Source: Gonocerus acuteangulatus (taxonomy: Eukaryota > Arthropoda > Insecta > Hemiptera > Coreidae). From it: a stretch of DNA of 64,000 bases. Position numbers and translations under genes: made by a program. The notes beneath the pieces were generated by a model. It was not told where the DNA came from. It made no database searches and worked only from the letters and a program-made list of their open reading frames with translations. The stretch is from positions 13,688,662-13,752,661 of the forward strand of contig OX328123.1 in the NCBI GenBank assembly GCA_946811695.1. Direction: 5' to 3'. Below, one piece after another: positions 20,859 through 32,938 of the stretch; the first letter of the stretch is position 1, and every line of letters begins with the position of its first letter.

Positions 20859-21212
20859 TCAGGCTGTACCGTATGAAATGTCAGTTTTGGACTTGCCGAT
20901 TCCCTTCAAATGTCTTGAAACTGTCTTGGCTCCTACTCCGAGTTCTTTGGCATATTCCCTAGTGCTTTTTGAGGGACAAGCTTCAACCACTTCTCTCAGT
21001 TGGTCATTGTCAAGCTTGGTTTCTGGCCTTCCTCGCTCCTCGTTGTCAAGATCAAAATGTCCACTTCGAAACCTGGAAAACCACCGGTAAACAGTTCGTT
21101 CATTCACCGTTCCCTCCCCGAACGCCGTGTTAATGTTCATACACGCCTCAGCAGCGATATGACCGAGCTTAAATTCATAACGAAAAATAATACAGATTTC
21201 CGTTGAAGTCAT
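20859..21212 (-). pseudogene. Mariner transposase, N-terminal HTH half
   Basis: A 117-codon frame with the Mos1/SETMAR-type paired helix-turn-helix region: FKLGHIAAEACMNINTAFGE, then the NERTVYRWFSRFRSGHFDL block, then the second HTH (STREYAKELGVGAKTVSRHL). After KGIGKSK the frame runs straight into the inverted terminal repeat, so the whole catalytic D,D34D domain is deleted. The frame that remains is open. Such a product could in principle bind TIRs but could not cut; whether it is made is unknown. Confidence 0.85.
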
Positions 21213-21403
21213 AATTTAAGTTTTATTTTTTTCTCAGAGGATCGTTCTCACAACACAGTACTCAAGTTACTGATTAAATAATAGGAATAAAAGAGCTTTA
21301 ATTCTATATGAATAACAATGATGTTTGTAAATAATGAAATAATAAAGGGAAAGGATTAAATCGCAAAGTAAACAAAACTGGCATTACATACGGTACAGCC
21401 TGA
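20859..21403 (-). mobile_element. Internally deleted mariner transposon
   Basis: Both ends carry the same TIR of about 33 bp (TCAGGCTGTACCGTATGAAA onward), flanked by TA at 20857-20858 and 21404-21405. 545 bp instead of the usual 1.3 kb, with only the 5' part of the transposase. A fragment of the same element is at 51384-51484. Confidence 0.9.
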
Positions 21404-21554
21404 TAGTATCATGAAGAATATATCTGGACCCACTCTTGTTGTTACAGGGTAAATGGTAGAGAAATGGCCTAACGCATATCCCGTGACAATGTCCACTATT
21501 ACAACGAAGAAGGGAAGAGCTAATCAGGAAATGTATGCAAAAACAAATCTAATA

Positions 21555-23250
21555 TACAGGGTGTCCCGTAAATGTCTAGTCATATTTTGGGAGGTGATAA
21601 AGGAACCTTAGGGGAACAAAAAATGTCATGCGACGATTTTCCTAATTCCCACACATAAGGGAGAAAACGACATTTTATTGTTATTTCGAGGAAAACTTGG
21701 GGTCTAGAAGAATAATCGTTGTAGCTCCGTCCCAGTTGGTTGTACTAGAAAGAAAGTGAAACTAATCGAAAGCTGAGTAAATTTACCATAAAACTAGTTG
21801 GGAGCAAACATAAAAATAAATGAATTTAAGTATGTCTATCTTACCAAAAGAAAGCTATTCTAAATTTCCGGACTTTTTCTCGATATTTCTTTCCAGCGTT
21901 ACTCCTCAATGGAAAGGATCTGAAATTTCCGGGTTTCAGAAAAACTTCTTCATTTAACCAGCTTTCCATTCATGTATCACAACCCTGTGTTATTGAAGCT
22001 AGTGAACGATTTAGGAGCAAATGTTTATAAAAAAATATGGATCTGTGAAAAGAAAATTAATTTTTTTTTCCTGAGTTTATCCAAAAAGCTCAAAAGAAAT
22101 AGTTATTTTTATAAATATTTACTTAAATATTAAGTAAATATTTATTTAAAATAATAAAAAAAAATACTTTGCCAAAAATAAAAAAAGTTCTAAAACAGTA
22201 AATAAATAAAATACACAATCATTTTGAATTTATTAATTAATTAACTAATACTGGGTCTAGGAGGTGGCCATTAATGAACCCCAACCACACGTTAACCTGA
22301 AAAATAATTATTTGAAAACATTTTTACAGGTATTTATATCTTATTACATTTGGATATTTAATTACCACAACAATCACACATGGGCTCACGAGAATCCCAG
22401 GGCGGTTCACAAGCGTGGCCATCAGCATCATTTCAAGGTTAAGCATTGTTTTTTTAAATATAAATACCTGTAAAAATGTTTTAAAATGTGTTAACTATGT
22501 AAAAATAATTATTTTTCAGGTTAATGTGTGGTTGGGGTTCATTAATGGCCACCTCCTAGACCCAGTATTAGTTAATGTAATTAATAAATTCAAAATAATT
22601 GTGTATTTTATTTATTTACTGTTTTAGAACTTTTTTTATTTTTGGCAAAGTAATTTTTTTTATTGTTTTAAATAAATATTTACTTAATATTTATAAAAAT
22701 AACTATTTCTTTTGAGCTTTTTAAATAAACTGAGGGAAAAAAAATTAATTTTCTGTTCACAGATCCATATTTTTTTATAAACTTTTGTTCCTAAATTGTT
22801 CACTTACTTCAATAACACAGAGTTGTGATACATGAATGGAAAGTTGGTTAAATGAAGAAGTTTTTCTGAAACCCGGAAATCTCAGATCCTGCCCATTGAG
22901 GAGTAACGCTGGTAAGAAATATCAAGAAAATGTCAGGGAATTTAGAATAGCTTTCTTTTGGTAAGATAGACATACTTACATTCATTCATTTTTATGTTTG
23001 CTCCCATCTAGTCTTATAGCAAATTTACTCAGCTTTCGATTGGTTTCACTTTCTTTCTATTACAACCACATGGGACGGAGCTACAACGATTATTCTTCTA
23101 AAAACCACGTTTGTCTTGAAAAAACAATAAAACCACGTTTTCTCCCTTATGTGTGAGAATTCGGAAACTCGCCATAGAACATTTTTTGTTGCCCTAACGT
23201 TCCTCTATCATCTCCTACAATATGACTAGACATTTACGGGTCACCCTGTA
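21555..23250. mobile_element. 1.7-kb foldback element with about 800-bp arms
   Basis: The left end TACAGGGTGTCCCGTAAATG and the right end CATTTACGGGTCACCCTGTA mirror each other, and the similarity continues inward almost to the centre (arms about 21555-22360 and 22443-23250; for example GGGTCTAGGAGGTGGCCATT at 22253 and its complement at 22542). Spacer about 80 bp. TA dinucleotides at the ends suggest a Tc1/mariner-type target. No transposase. Confidence 0.88.
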
Positions 23251-23298
23251 TATTATCTACTACTAGCTGAATACCCGTGCTTCACCACGGCAGATAAG

Positions 23299-23360
23299 TT
23301 TTTTTTTTTTTTTTTTTTTTTTTTTTGGTGCATCTATTTCCAGGATCATTAGCACCAAAT
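23299..23360 (-). repeat. SINE 3' tail fragment
   Basis: A long T run, then GGTGCATCTATTTCCAGGAT and CATTAGCACC: the minus-strand hairpin tail (GGTGCTAATGATCC ... TGCACC plus A-run). Confidence 0.6.
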
Positions 23361-23605
23361 ATAAGATAAGTATTTTTTATATTGAGTTAAATAAGATATG
23401 ATCAAAATTAACGCTACTACATAATTTTGTACAGCTTATTAGTGCACGGACTTTAAAGTTACCCAGGAAACACCATGTGGAGGTAACCGTGCTTGTTTCC
23501 GTTGGAGAGTAAAAAAAAACAAAAAAACAACAACAACCGCTTAAAAAGTTAGGTAAACAGAGACAAATAAACGTTGAAAAGCATAAAACTAACAAATTAA
23601 ACTTC

Positions 23606-24050
23606 AGCGCTTATCTCTTCGATTGACATCGCCCCACCGAACATTACAACAGAATCTTATTTTAGAGAATTTAGTAACCTTTCGAATAGCCGCCTTCCAC
23701 TTACTACAAGTTCCCAACCGTTTTCGAGATATTTTAGAAAATATACTGAGAACCGAAAACTTTGTATCACCATTCATACAATTTGTTTCCATAGACTTTG
23801 TTTCTGAATACCCAAAAAGAAAATTAGTTTTGAAAAATATTTCTATCAATTTTTCTGGTAAATGGCTACAGAACTCGCTTAAAAATGGTTTCATTCGTTT
23901 TCCTACGTTAAGGAATCTTTCGCACAAATTTCGCTCCAAAAAACCATGTTCCTGTGAACGGAGTCAACTGGTTAATGAACTTGACCTTTCAAATGGCAAG
24001 AAAGATTTTTGTACCAAATGTTATCACAATCGAACCATTTTTGAGCCGAT
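23606..24050 (+). repeat. Family A body fragment, reverse orientation
   Basis: Carries the complement of the A-family blocks, in order: GATTGACATCGCC, CAACCGTTTTCGAGATATT, the CGAAAAACGG-type block, GTTAATGAACTTGACCTTTC and the AATCGAACCATTTTTGAG module. It gives a 219-codon open frame (23623-24282) without protein character. Confidence 0.7.
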
Positions 24051-24515
24051 GAGGAACTTCTTAATAATTCAAACGCCCCTAAAAGTACTTAAACATTTGA
24101 ATATCAAAAAACCTTTCTTAGCGAGTGTTTACACTCTAAACATATTGTCCGAGCAAAATTTCAAATTTTTGTGTCAAGTGGTTCGGGATATTATTACCTC
24201 GGATGGGCCATCACCATGGTGTAAACTCTATGAGGGACAAAATCACATTTTATTTCTAGTTATTCAAGGACTGCCATCATAGTGGAACTTAACCTCAATT
24301 AAAAATAGTACTATGAAATAGATAATGTACGGCAATAGCTGTTCTGTTATCGTCCTAGCAACGCATGCTGCCTAGGCTTGCCTGCTCTAACCAACTAAAA
24401 CTTTAAGCCCCCTAAAAATACTTAAAAATTCGAATATCAAAAAATCCTTTCTTAGTGAGTGCCTACGTTATATAGGGAGTGCCCATGCAACATTTCAAAA
24501 TTTTCTGTCGAGTGG

Positions 24516-24657
24516 TTTGGGCTGGGGGATGATAGGTCAGTGAGTCAGTGAGTGAGTGAGTGAGTGAGTGAGTGAGTGGTATTTGACAAATATGTATATC
24601 TACTATATATTTGTCAAATACCACTCACTCATTCACTGACCTATCATCCCCCAGCCC
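24516..24657. repeat. Inverted repeat made of two CTAGCTG-family 3' ends
   Basis: GGGCTGGGGGATGATAGGTC, a GTGAGTGA tract and GGTATTTGACAAATAT, then after about 15 bp the complement in reverse order to GACCTATCATCCCCCAGCCC. Arms about 60 bp. Confidence 0.85.
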
Positions 24658-24830
24658 ATAGGGAGGAACCCCGCTTATAAGGTTGACCTCATGACGCAAT
24701 CCGACTAGAAAATTCCACGTTTCAGAACCCAAAGATCTTGAAACTAACGGTGGTAAACTTTGTATTTATAAATTTATGTATATATTTATATATAGGATTT
24801 TTAAGAAATATTAATTTTTTTCAAAAATGG
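24658..24830 (-). repeat. Family A 3' end fragment
   Basis: Starts at AGGGAGGAACCCCGCTTATA, then the GTTGACCTCATGACGCAATC and GTTTCAGAACCC blocks and an AT tract. The terminal half of the hairpin is replaced by the CTAGCTG inverted repeat. Confidence 0.65.
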
Positions 24831-26078
24831 TGAACAATTCTTTATTTTTTATTAAAAAATCCGTCTACAAATTTGAAGATGATTGGTTGGAAGTTGAACA
24901 CGCTAGCACATCGCCCGATTTGAAAAACCTAGTTTTGAGAAAAACGAATTTAAAATTGTACTGAAATATTCATTATCTAACTTTTTAATTTTTTTCATAA
25001 TTTATTATAAAAAGGATAAAAACAATGGACCGGTGGGAGTGACATTTTGATTAGTTAAGGAAGCATTTAAGCCCTTTAAAAAATGTTAAAAAAGTTAGAA
25101 GGTTGTTCAGTCATCATCGATCGTACGGCCAGTCATCACCACACGTACGTTGAGCCATCATCACACGTGCTTGGTCCTACCTCCTTGCCATGGAGATATG
25201 ACAGGCTCATGTAAAAAATGGCCATTATATAGTTTCAAGTCTAATGGACACCAGCTCCAAGCATTTCTCTCAGCAAGTTTAATTAATTAATATGGAGTAG
25301 AACACCAATCAAATTCTAAGCAAGGAGTCCTGGAGCAGCCAGCCAGCATGCCAACTCAGAATATCAAGCAACCCATCATCATCATCATCACCCATTCACA
25401 GAAGCATCATATCATTATTATTAAAGTAAGGATTTGTTGTTAATTATATGTAGCTATATTATCTACTAGTCTTTCCTTTATGACCCCTCACATTCCACAC
25501 ACATGTCCACTCACTCATTCACACACCCCTGAGCTACAACCTGGACGATGTACCAGATCCCATGGAAAGGGACTATATATTCTTCCAAATTTAACAAAGG
25601 TCGTATTACCTCTTAATAACTGCTATTTATAAGTGAACGTTAGGCCTTTAAATAAATAAGTAAATGGTGTAAACAATTTAAAGCAATTTTGAATTGGAAG
25701 AAAGAAAGAAAGATATGAATATCAGGCCAATTCCTCAAAAATAGATCAAGAAAAGTATGCTTTATATTCTTGCTGAATGAAAGCTTTTTATTCGGTCTTT
25801 ATTACTTTTTCAATTTGCAAGTGCTGAAGAATTCACAATGGAAACATCGCATTAAATAAATATTTCAAAGGTGATGTAAAAAATATATTAAAAGTCAGCA
25901 ATAGAGGAATATTAGATTTTACTCTTGATTAAAAATTCCATTCTTCTTATTTCTTGATGAAGAATACTGATTCCAATGGAATCAAGGCATTTTTATAAGT
26001 CGTTAGTGCTTTGTACGATTGAAGAAAGTATAATAGAATAAAATGTGACAATTGAAGCTTTTGAAATATGTAAACTAA
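24831..26078. other. Unassigned intronic sequence
   Basis: No coding frame recognised. Contains repeated CATCATCAnnACACGTAC-like motifs near 25110-25170 and a short (CAT)n run near 25374-25390. Confidence 0.3.
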
Positions 26079-26366
26079 AAAAAAAAAAAAAAAATATTTC
26101 CAAAAATAACCAAAATAAAAGTAATAAAAATTTAAATTATTTTCCTCTTAAATTACTATTTACAATAGTTACAGATACATGTTGCTCATGCAGAACTCCC
26201 CTTGATGGGGGGTAATGGTCTAACTTCCCTGGAGACCAACCTAACTAGGAAGTGGAGTTCCCTGTTTCTATCAACAATGCTTTCCATTTGCCTTTATCTC
26301 TTGCAATGTTCATCCAATTCGGACCAGCAACGGACTTGAAGACATCACTCCAACGCCTACATGGTC
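26079..26366 (-). pseudogene. RTE-like LINE 3' end fragment
   Basis: Closely matches the end of the LINE at 28802-29553: same 3' UTR and the C-terminal coding portion around ACTTGAAGACATCACTCCAA. The 3' side joins an 18-A run at 26079-26096. Cut at 26366 where a run of C begins. Confidence 0.7.
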
Positions 26367-27000
26367 CCCCCCCCGAAATTTCGGTGGTAAGAATATTTCA
26401 TGTAAAAAAAAACCTATATCAACGAAAAATGTCTTCTACATTTACCCTGGTCTACCAGGTGTCCAGAGGACCTTAAAACTCACCATTTTACACTAAAATA
26501 TTTAAAATTTTCTGTACTTCCCAAATGCCTGGGTGCTCCCAGCCCCCCCCCGATTTTTTTTCTATATACGCTAGTGGTGTTGTGCTATCTAGTGGTGTGG
26601 AGCTGCCTTGACCTAAGGGGACAGCGAGAACCGGAGACCGCTGAACCAGCAAAAATCTTGGAAGACAGGTAGTAGTGAGTAGACTCTCCCAGGCTGGTGA
26701 CTATGTACCTCCGGATCTTGGCCATCTGTCAGGACTAGCTTGATATATGGGTCTAAGGCAGCTGGGGATTACTAGCAGTTGGTTAGTATAGTGTTGACAT
26801 AACACCTAGATATTAGGAATTAGAGAGTAGGTTATCTGGGTGGTCATATTTTGGGGATTACTTTTATGTTATTTGTAATTAGTCGTAGCTTAGTATGCTT
26901 GATTTAAATTATTTACATTGCCACCTTCTGATCCTCCCGTCTTTAGGTCAGAATTACAAAAATGTACGTTAATGTACATTGCTCTTTTAAATAAATAATA
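26367..27000. other. Unassigned; C runs and a possible LINE 3' UTR
   Basis: Two poly-C stretches (26366-26373, 26544-26552) enclose unknown sequence. 26590-27000 resembles a LINE 3' region in being GC-richer at first and ending AAATAAATAATA, but no coding family was recognised. Confidence 0.25.
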
Positions 27001-27288
27001 CTCAGGAATATTTGAAAATCGATTCCCGTCGAATTACGTACTTACTTTTCCGCAATGATTTCTTGTCAAAAGCAAATTCCGTTCACGTGAACGAAGACAT
27101 CTCACGTTAGGCAAAATTTTTAGTCATTTTTATGTCAAAAAGCATGATCATGAACCATCACTTCAAAACCATTTATAACAGCAAACTCCTTTTGAAGCAG
27201 TGCTCTGACTAAACCTGGTCAATCCCCACTTGCAACTTCAAATCTACAAGACGTCAAAACACTCCCTACATGTCACGCGTATTATCAA

Positions 27289-27590
27289 CACTTTCGCTGT
27301 GGCTGTCATTCTTTGGGAATACCTCAGTAACAGGTGGATTTTTCATAAAGACATTTTTTTTCATAAAATATTCATAAAAAATCTTTCAGTCAGCCGATTT
27401 GAAAGCGGAAAACACATTTGAAAAGTCCTAACAAAACTGAAGGCAACTGTTTTTATCTGGAGCTGTAAAAGTGAATCTCCTCCCGACGAGCCTTTTGAAA
27501 CTAATGGAAAAAGTAATGGATGAGTGTCCTTCCAAAGGGACACTCTTAAGCGGGTAGTGCCCTTCCATAATGACACCCACAGCGAAAGGG
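27289..27590 (-). mobile_element. piggyBac-like MITE, copy 2
   Basis: Same element as 15703-16025, inverted: ends CACTTTCGCTGTGGCTGTCA and CACAGCGAAAGGG, with TTAA at 27591-27594. The interior shares the AGCTGTAAAAGTGAATC and GGAAGGACACT segments. Confidence 0.7.
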
Positions 27591-27594
27591 TTAA

Positions 27595-28785
27595 TAAATT
27601 TTGTTTGTACATAACTTTTCAATGATCAATTAAGTGAAGTTAATTGTTAGATTATTCTCTGATTTTTTGTTGTTCACTAATGTGTTTATTTATATTGCTT
27701 GAAACGATCTGGTATTATTTATCCCAATTTTTTTTAACTTCCATAAATTTTAATTTAAGTTGGCATGTAGTATCTTTCCATTTTCATTTGTTTTCTTTGT
27801 TATTAATTGTTTTCATTCATGGTAAAAGTACAGAATTGAAAAGGTCCTAGATTTTATAATAAATGCCCACACACGGTAATTTTTTATAGGTATTGGCTTT
27901 TCTGTTTTTTTTTTCAACGTAGGTACTGATGACAGCCCTCTTCCACCTTTATTGAGCTTTATTTTCAGGAAAAGGTATTATATACGATTTATACAATAAA
28001 AAACCTTCGTAAATTTCCTTGTTCTCTTATCCACCAATGTACTCCCAGGCTGAAAATACCTACAGAACTGGAATTACACATCCATTCTTAACCGATTTGC
28101 TGCTAGAAAATTTACTGGGTGCTACAAGGTTGGTTCTTCTTTAACCACCCAGTGCTGAGTTCTGAAAGCAGACATAAAATGTTCTGAGGGCTAACGGTCA
28201 AAAAGCTGGCAAAGTTTGAAAATGAGGTGCCTACACTATCTACTGGCAAATCCAAGATTCTACTAGTTGATTTAGGTACCGCTAGATGCTGATTCTGAGT
28301 TACACAAATAGGTGAGAGTAGCAGCTGTACAGAATCACAGAACTGTGTTAGTATCAAGGGGGACACGCCAGCTTAGCATACAAATCAGTGCCAGGAGCAG
28401 CAAATGGCTTGAAAATAATTTATAATCTATCACATATCGCACAAGTATTTCTAAAGTGACACAACTAAAAAAAAAAAAACTGAACTGAAAATGTGTCCCT
28501 GTTGCCTACGTAGGGGGTAATTGCATTAAGACAGGAAGAGTTACACAAGTGCCCTCTGGTGTTCTTTGATGGTAAATAAAGTGATATTTACCATGTCTTT
28601 CATAGTAATAACCGAAAACCACAGATTTTTTATGAATACTAGAGCGATATGTAGAAGTGAATTGTCTCCCACTTCAGAGCCAATTTAGTAGTCCTAAACA
28701 GAAATATCTCTCAAAAACGGGCCATTTTTGGGACAACTAGAGATCGAACTGACAAATATATGTGTACATATAAATATATCTATAT
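27595..28785. other. Unassigned intronic sequence
   Basis: About 1.2 kb with no coding frame or repeat family recognised. Confidence 0.3.
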
Positions 28786-28801
28786 ATTTATGTATATATA
28801 A

Positions 28802-29553
28802 ATAAATAAAGCCTTTATTGCATATGAGGAACAATACAAACAAAACAAAAAACTATTTCCAAAAAAAAATAACCAAAATAAAAAAGTAATAAAAATTTAA
28901 ATTCATTTCTTTTTAAATTACTATTTACAATATTTACAAATACATGTTTCTCATGCAGGCCTCCCCTTGATGGGGGTAATGGTCTAACTTCCCTGGCGAC
29001 CAACCCAACTAGGAAGTGGAGTTCCCTGTTTCTTCCATCAATGTTTTCCATTTGTCTTTATCTCTTGCAACTTTCATCCAATTCGGACCAAAAACGGACT
29101 TGAAGACATCACTCCAACGCCTACATGGTCTTCCTCGTCTCCTCCTTAAGTTAAGCGGAATCCATTCCGTAGCCTTCAGGGTCCACCTGCTATCCTCCAA
29201 TCTGGCAAGATGACCAGCCCATTTCCACTTAATTTTCTTTATATGCAGGCCTATATCTGTCACTCCAGATTCTTGCCGCATAAATGAACCCCTGACTTTA
29301 TCCCGTCTCCTGTAGTTCATCATGCTTCGATGGACGGAGTTTTGCCACACTACTAGCTTGGATTCTTGCTCCTTGGTCAGTGCCCAGGTTTGGCAGCCGT
29401 AACTCACAGAAGGGAGAACACAGCTTTCGAACACCATCTTCTTGTTATTCATGCTAAAGTTACCCTTCATTACTTCCTTTAGTGACCAATACTTCTGCCA
29501 ACCTCTAGTAATTCTCCTTTGCACTTCTTTAGCTGCACGATTATTAAAGGATA
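28802..29553 (-). mobile_element. 5'-truncated RTE-like non-LTR retrotransposon with target duplication
   Basis: Flanked by a 16-bp direct repeat, ATTTATGTATATATAA (28786-28801 and 29554-29569). The repeat is low-complexity but its position agrees with the element edges. Contains the C-terminal part of the polyprotein (29009-29524) and an AT-rich 3' UTR with AATAAAGGC-type ending on the minus strand. Confidence 0.75.
29009..29524 (-). pseudogene. LINE reverse transcriptase C-terminal domain (RTE-like)
   Basis: 171 codons uninterrupted. It contains VFESCVLPSVSYGCQTWALT, the thumb/C-terminal signature after the reverse transcriptase core in RTE-type and related LINEs, then IKKIKWKWAGHLARLEDSRW and RRRRGRPCRRWSDVF, the conserved tail motifs. 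The reverse transcriptase catalytic motifs and the endonuclease are absent because the copy is 5'-truncated at 29553. The open frame suggests a fairly young insertion. RTE is my best guess for the clade; related clades share these motifs. Confidence 0.8.
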
Positions 29554-29569
29554 ATTTATGTATATATAA

Positions 29570-30962
29570 TATATATAATTTAAACCACAGGTACTTTCGT
29601 GACCTATAAGGTCTGAAAAGCGGATATTTCTTATCGGGGCCTCAGATTCGCGTCATCAGATCGTCTTGGGCAGGTTTCCTCCCTATGAAGGAAGTGAGAA
29701 AACGACCTAAATAGAAAGATAGTGTGTGATGATTGCTTTTCCATTGTCAAATTTTGGTAGAATCGCAAAAACTAATAAATTGGATGGATTCCTTTATTGA
29801 AGAACTTAAGAGGTAAGGTGGAAGAAGGAAGCTTCGTACGGGTATTTTTATGGGCCACTTAGCTATTACTGTATATCAGCAAACTATATCTTATCCTTTT
29901 AATCTTTCGTTGTTACGACAGATTATCTGTGTTACGACAGGAAATTATTAAATCAATCGCCCAAAGAAACAATCCCTCTAACGGGAAATATTTTTGATCA
30001 TGAAAAAGTAATTCGGTATGCTGATAAAAAAAATGTCTTGTAATAGGTATATTGGACATTAACAATAACAGTTGGAATTCATCAATAACAGTTGCAATTT
30101 TCATCTGAGGGGTATTTTTAGATAGTGTAGGGGAATTTTTAGATGGCGGAGAGGTATTTTTGGAAATCCTGTTTAAACTAGGGGCGTGTAATGCATTTTA
30201 TTTTGCTAAAAAAGTAACTTTAATTATTAAACTACTATACAAGGGTACCCGCATTGAGATTTCATAACTTAACGGATTTATTTCGCGCCTTATAGTTCAG
30301 TGACGCAGAAACGAGCGTTCTATCTGAACATATAGCTGAGCTACGCAAATTTTTGTGTATTTTCAAAACTATTTTTTTTTTTAATGAAAAACGGTGTTTT
30401 CGGGAATTCTGAATAATGTATCGTAAAAAAACAGCCACATTTTTAGAATTCACATTAAATTTCCAATAAAAATCACCTTTATTGAAATATTACCATGTAA
30501 ATTAAGAGCTATACTAAAAGCCATATAGATGTGAACTATTGATATTACTGTTGTCTTAAGTTATTCAATATTTTCTTAATCAGCTATTTGTAGACTTACA
30601 GGTTTGCTTCCGCCTCAAAAATTGCCTTATTTAATAAGATTTAAAATGGTATCTCGTTGCTTAGAAAAAAATTAATTGAATCTAATTTTTTCTGATTTCT
30701 CAGTTCATAACCAATAAATGTGCTTTAGCATGAACGAGCCAAGCTGACCGTATTCTCTAATTTCACACGATAATGGTTATGTCCCACCTTTCCCCATACT
30801 GGGTACAAACACATTTTGCTCCGATTAAGGGTAAGGGGATACTTCTGAATCAAGGGTAAAAGAAGACTGAAGAACATATTAGAAATAATTGCGATTATTG
30901 TAAACTTGTTTACCCTATTCCGAGGTATTCCAGGTACTGATTCTAGCTGTAGGGTTTTCATT
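29570..30962. other. Unassigned intronic sequence
   Basis: No coding frame or repeat recognised over about 1.4 kb. Confidence 0.3.
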
Positions 30963-31195
30963 AAAAAAATCAGGCATATCTTCCTGTTGTCTAACATCAG
31001 GAATATACTCTCTTGTTCCTGTAGGTGGTCGAGAATATGATCCAGTCTCTATAAGAGTACCGGCTATCCAAGGATTATGCAAGCGTCTTCGTGGCAAACC
31101 ATACAAAGTCAAAGTTAGACCCCCGCAGACATTTCTCGAAGAATAATCGTAACAAGGGATTTTCTTCCTGATGTCGAACAACAGGAAGATGTGCC

Positions 31196-31210
<15 letters not shown>
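30963..31210. mobile_element. Small TIR element (about 38-bp ends)
   Basis: AAAAAAATCAGGCATATCTT and CCTGTTGTCTAACATCAGG on the left mirror CCTGATGTCGAACAACAGG and AAGATGTGCCTGATTTTTTT on the right. About 250 bp in all. An open frame crosses it on the minus strand without recognisable protein character. Confidence 0.6.
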
Positions 31211-31229
<19 letters not shown>

Positions 31230-31512
31230 TATTCACGAAAATTATCGACAAGTCTCTGCCAAATTTCAGATTCCCTTCCTGAAGTAGTAGTAGAAGAAGA
31301 AGTACGATTCGAGGTGTTCTCGTACTTCTTCCTCGGAGTAGAATGATTTATCGCGTAGAGAATGCCCCATTGAGCTAAATAACCGGTAGTCAGATGGAGG
31401 AACACTTCCCACCCCAGCTCTTTCATTTCTTCTTGAGTGATTCTAGCTGTATTGGGTCGCGCATTGTCTTCCTGCAGAATCACTCGTTTCCTATTCATCA
31501 AGGAGGGTCTTT
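31211..31512 (-). pseudogene. Mariner transposase C-terminal part (left half of a split copy)
   Basis: Reads KRPSLMNRKRVILQEDNARP, the strand with the second catalytic Asp (QEDNARP), then ITQEEMKELGWEVFLHL. The following conserved segment (normally a YSPDLAP-type motif) is degraded, and a shifted tail resembles the WQRLVDN motif near the C-terminus. It continues from 32939-33181 across the A element inserted between. The protein is not functional. Confidence 0.85.
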
Positions 31513-31650
31513 TAACGCGGTTACTTCCTATCTCCATAGGGAGAACCCGCTTATGAGGTTGACCTCACGACGCAATCCGGAAGTGCCGACTTGAAACTTT
31601 CTCGTTTCAGACCCCATAGATCACGAAAATATAGGTGGCCCAAATTTATA

Positions 31651-31699
<49 letters not shown>

Positions 31700-32938
31700 A
31701 TATATTTATATATATGCTTGTCTGTTCGCGCTCTAGCAAGCTCAAAAATGGACCGATTTTGATGAAATTTGGTACAAAAATCTGTCGTCTAATTTGAAAG
31801 GTCAAGTTCGTTAACCAGCAGTATCCGCCCACTGGAAGATAGTGTTGGGGCGAAATTCGCGCAAACAAAATCGTAACGCTTACGTTTTTGAGTTCATATG
31901 ATTGCAGGTACTTGTTTTATAGGTTTCTTAACATAAGAAAACGAATGAAACCATTTTTAAGGCGATATCTGTAACCGTTTCTGAGAAAAGTGGAACTAAT
32001 GCTTTTGTAAGTAATTATTTTTTTGTGGGTACTTAGAATCGCGGGATTCATTTGAAATATTTTCTACATCTTGGAAATTAATCCCAACTATGATGTTTAA
32101 ATTTTGGTTATATTTGGAGTTAAGGAAGTATGCGAAAAAAATTATTTTATTAATAGACATGAAAAGTTTTCGGATCTTCATACATTTTTCGTAAATATCT
32201 CGATAACGGTTGGGATATCGTGGTAAGTGGAAAGTAACCTTTCGAATGCTTACTAAATTTTCTACAAAAAAAGGTTCTAAAGCAATATTCGATGGGGCAA
32301 CGTCAATCAGAGATATAAGCGCTTAAAACTTAAAAAGTGTTTGTTTTGAAAGGGGTTTTCTCTTTGTTTATCTCACTTTTTAATTGGTTGTTTTTTGTTT
32401 TAAATTGCATTTATCAGTAAAATTAGTATTGTAGTAAAATAAGCTAAGAAACGGTGAAAGGTATTGGTAATAAGTTTGGAGTGGCTGCGGTCATCAAGAT
32501 GGCTGTGGCTAATCATGATGACGTATGCATAGTTTGTTTTGAATTCTCCTATCTATATAACTTTCCTCATAGCCTCCAACAGAAGTTATCGTTATTTCTT
32601 ATTTTATAGAAAGATTTAACCCACGACAGAAGGGAATTTTATTCGCCATGAAGCACATATTTACAGTTGACTATAACAGTAAAACGAATTTGCTAGTAAA
32701 ACATGATACTTAAAATGACAACGAATTTTTGGTTGTTTAGAATAGAGCCTTCTCAGCAGTAGTCGAAGAGTAAGTACGTTTTCAGTACATAATTGTATTG
32801 ACTTATACAGATTAAGAATTACCCGCTTGAGTGAAAGTTAGCTACTGTCAGTTTCCTCTGATTTGTGGTGCTAATCTATTCCATTTCTTCGAGATGTACG
32901 TAACCACGCTAAGATGACGCAGTTCCTGCGAGTCGGAC
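31513..32938 (-). mobile_element. Family A Helentron-like element inserted in mariner
   Basis: The 5' end at 32938 (GTCCGACTCGCAGGAACTGC) and 3' end near 31513 (ACGCGGTTACTTCCTATCTC region read inward) sit inside one mariner transposase codon run. Sequence outside on both sides rejoins in frame within an A run, so there is no target duplication beyond A/T bases. The body includes (TA)n at 31658-31694 and 330-bp-type blocks. 1426 bp, no ORF. Confidence 0.85.

Larger units (their letters stand above)
23263..24600 (+). mobile_element. CTAGCTG-family element with nested SINE tail and A fragment
   Basis: Starts CTAGCTGAATACCCGTGCTT and ends in a (GTGAGTGA)n tract followed by GGTATTTGACAAATAT. The opposite-strand copy at 34470-35250 has the same ends and the TGATGGTGCATCCGAGG-like internal block. 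A SINE tail (23299-23360) and a reversed A fragment (23606-24050) interrupt it. Confidence 0.65.

Noticed and set aside
23623..24282. 219-codon open frame on the plus strand
   Set aside because: It lies on the reverse of a family A body fragment that recurs elsewhere with stops, and has no protein-like motif.
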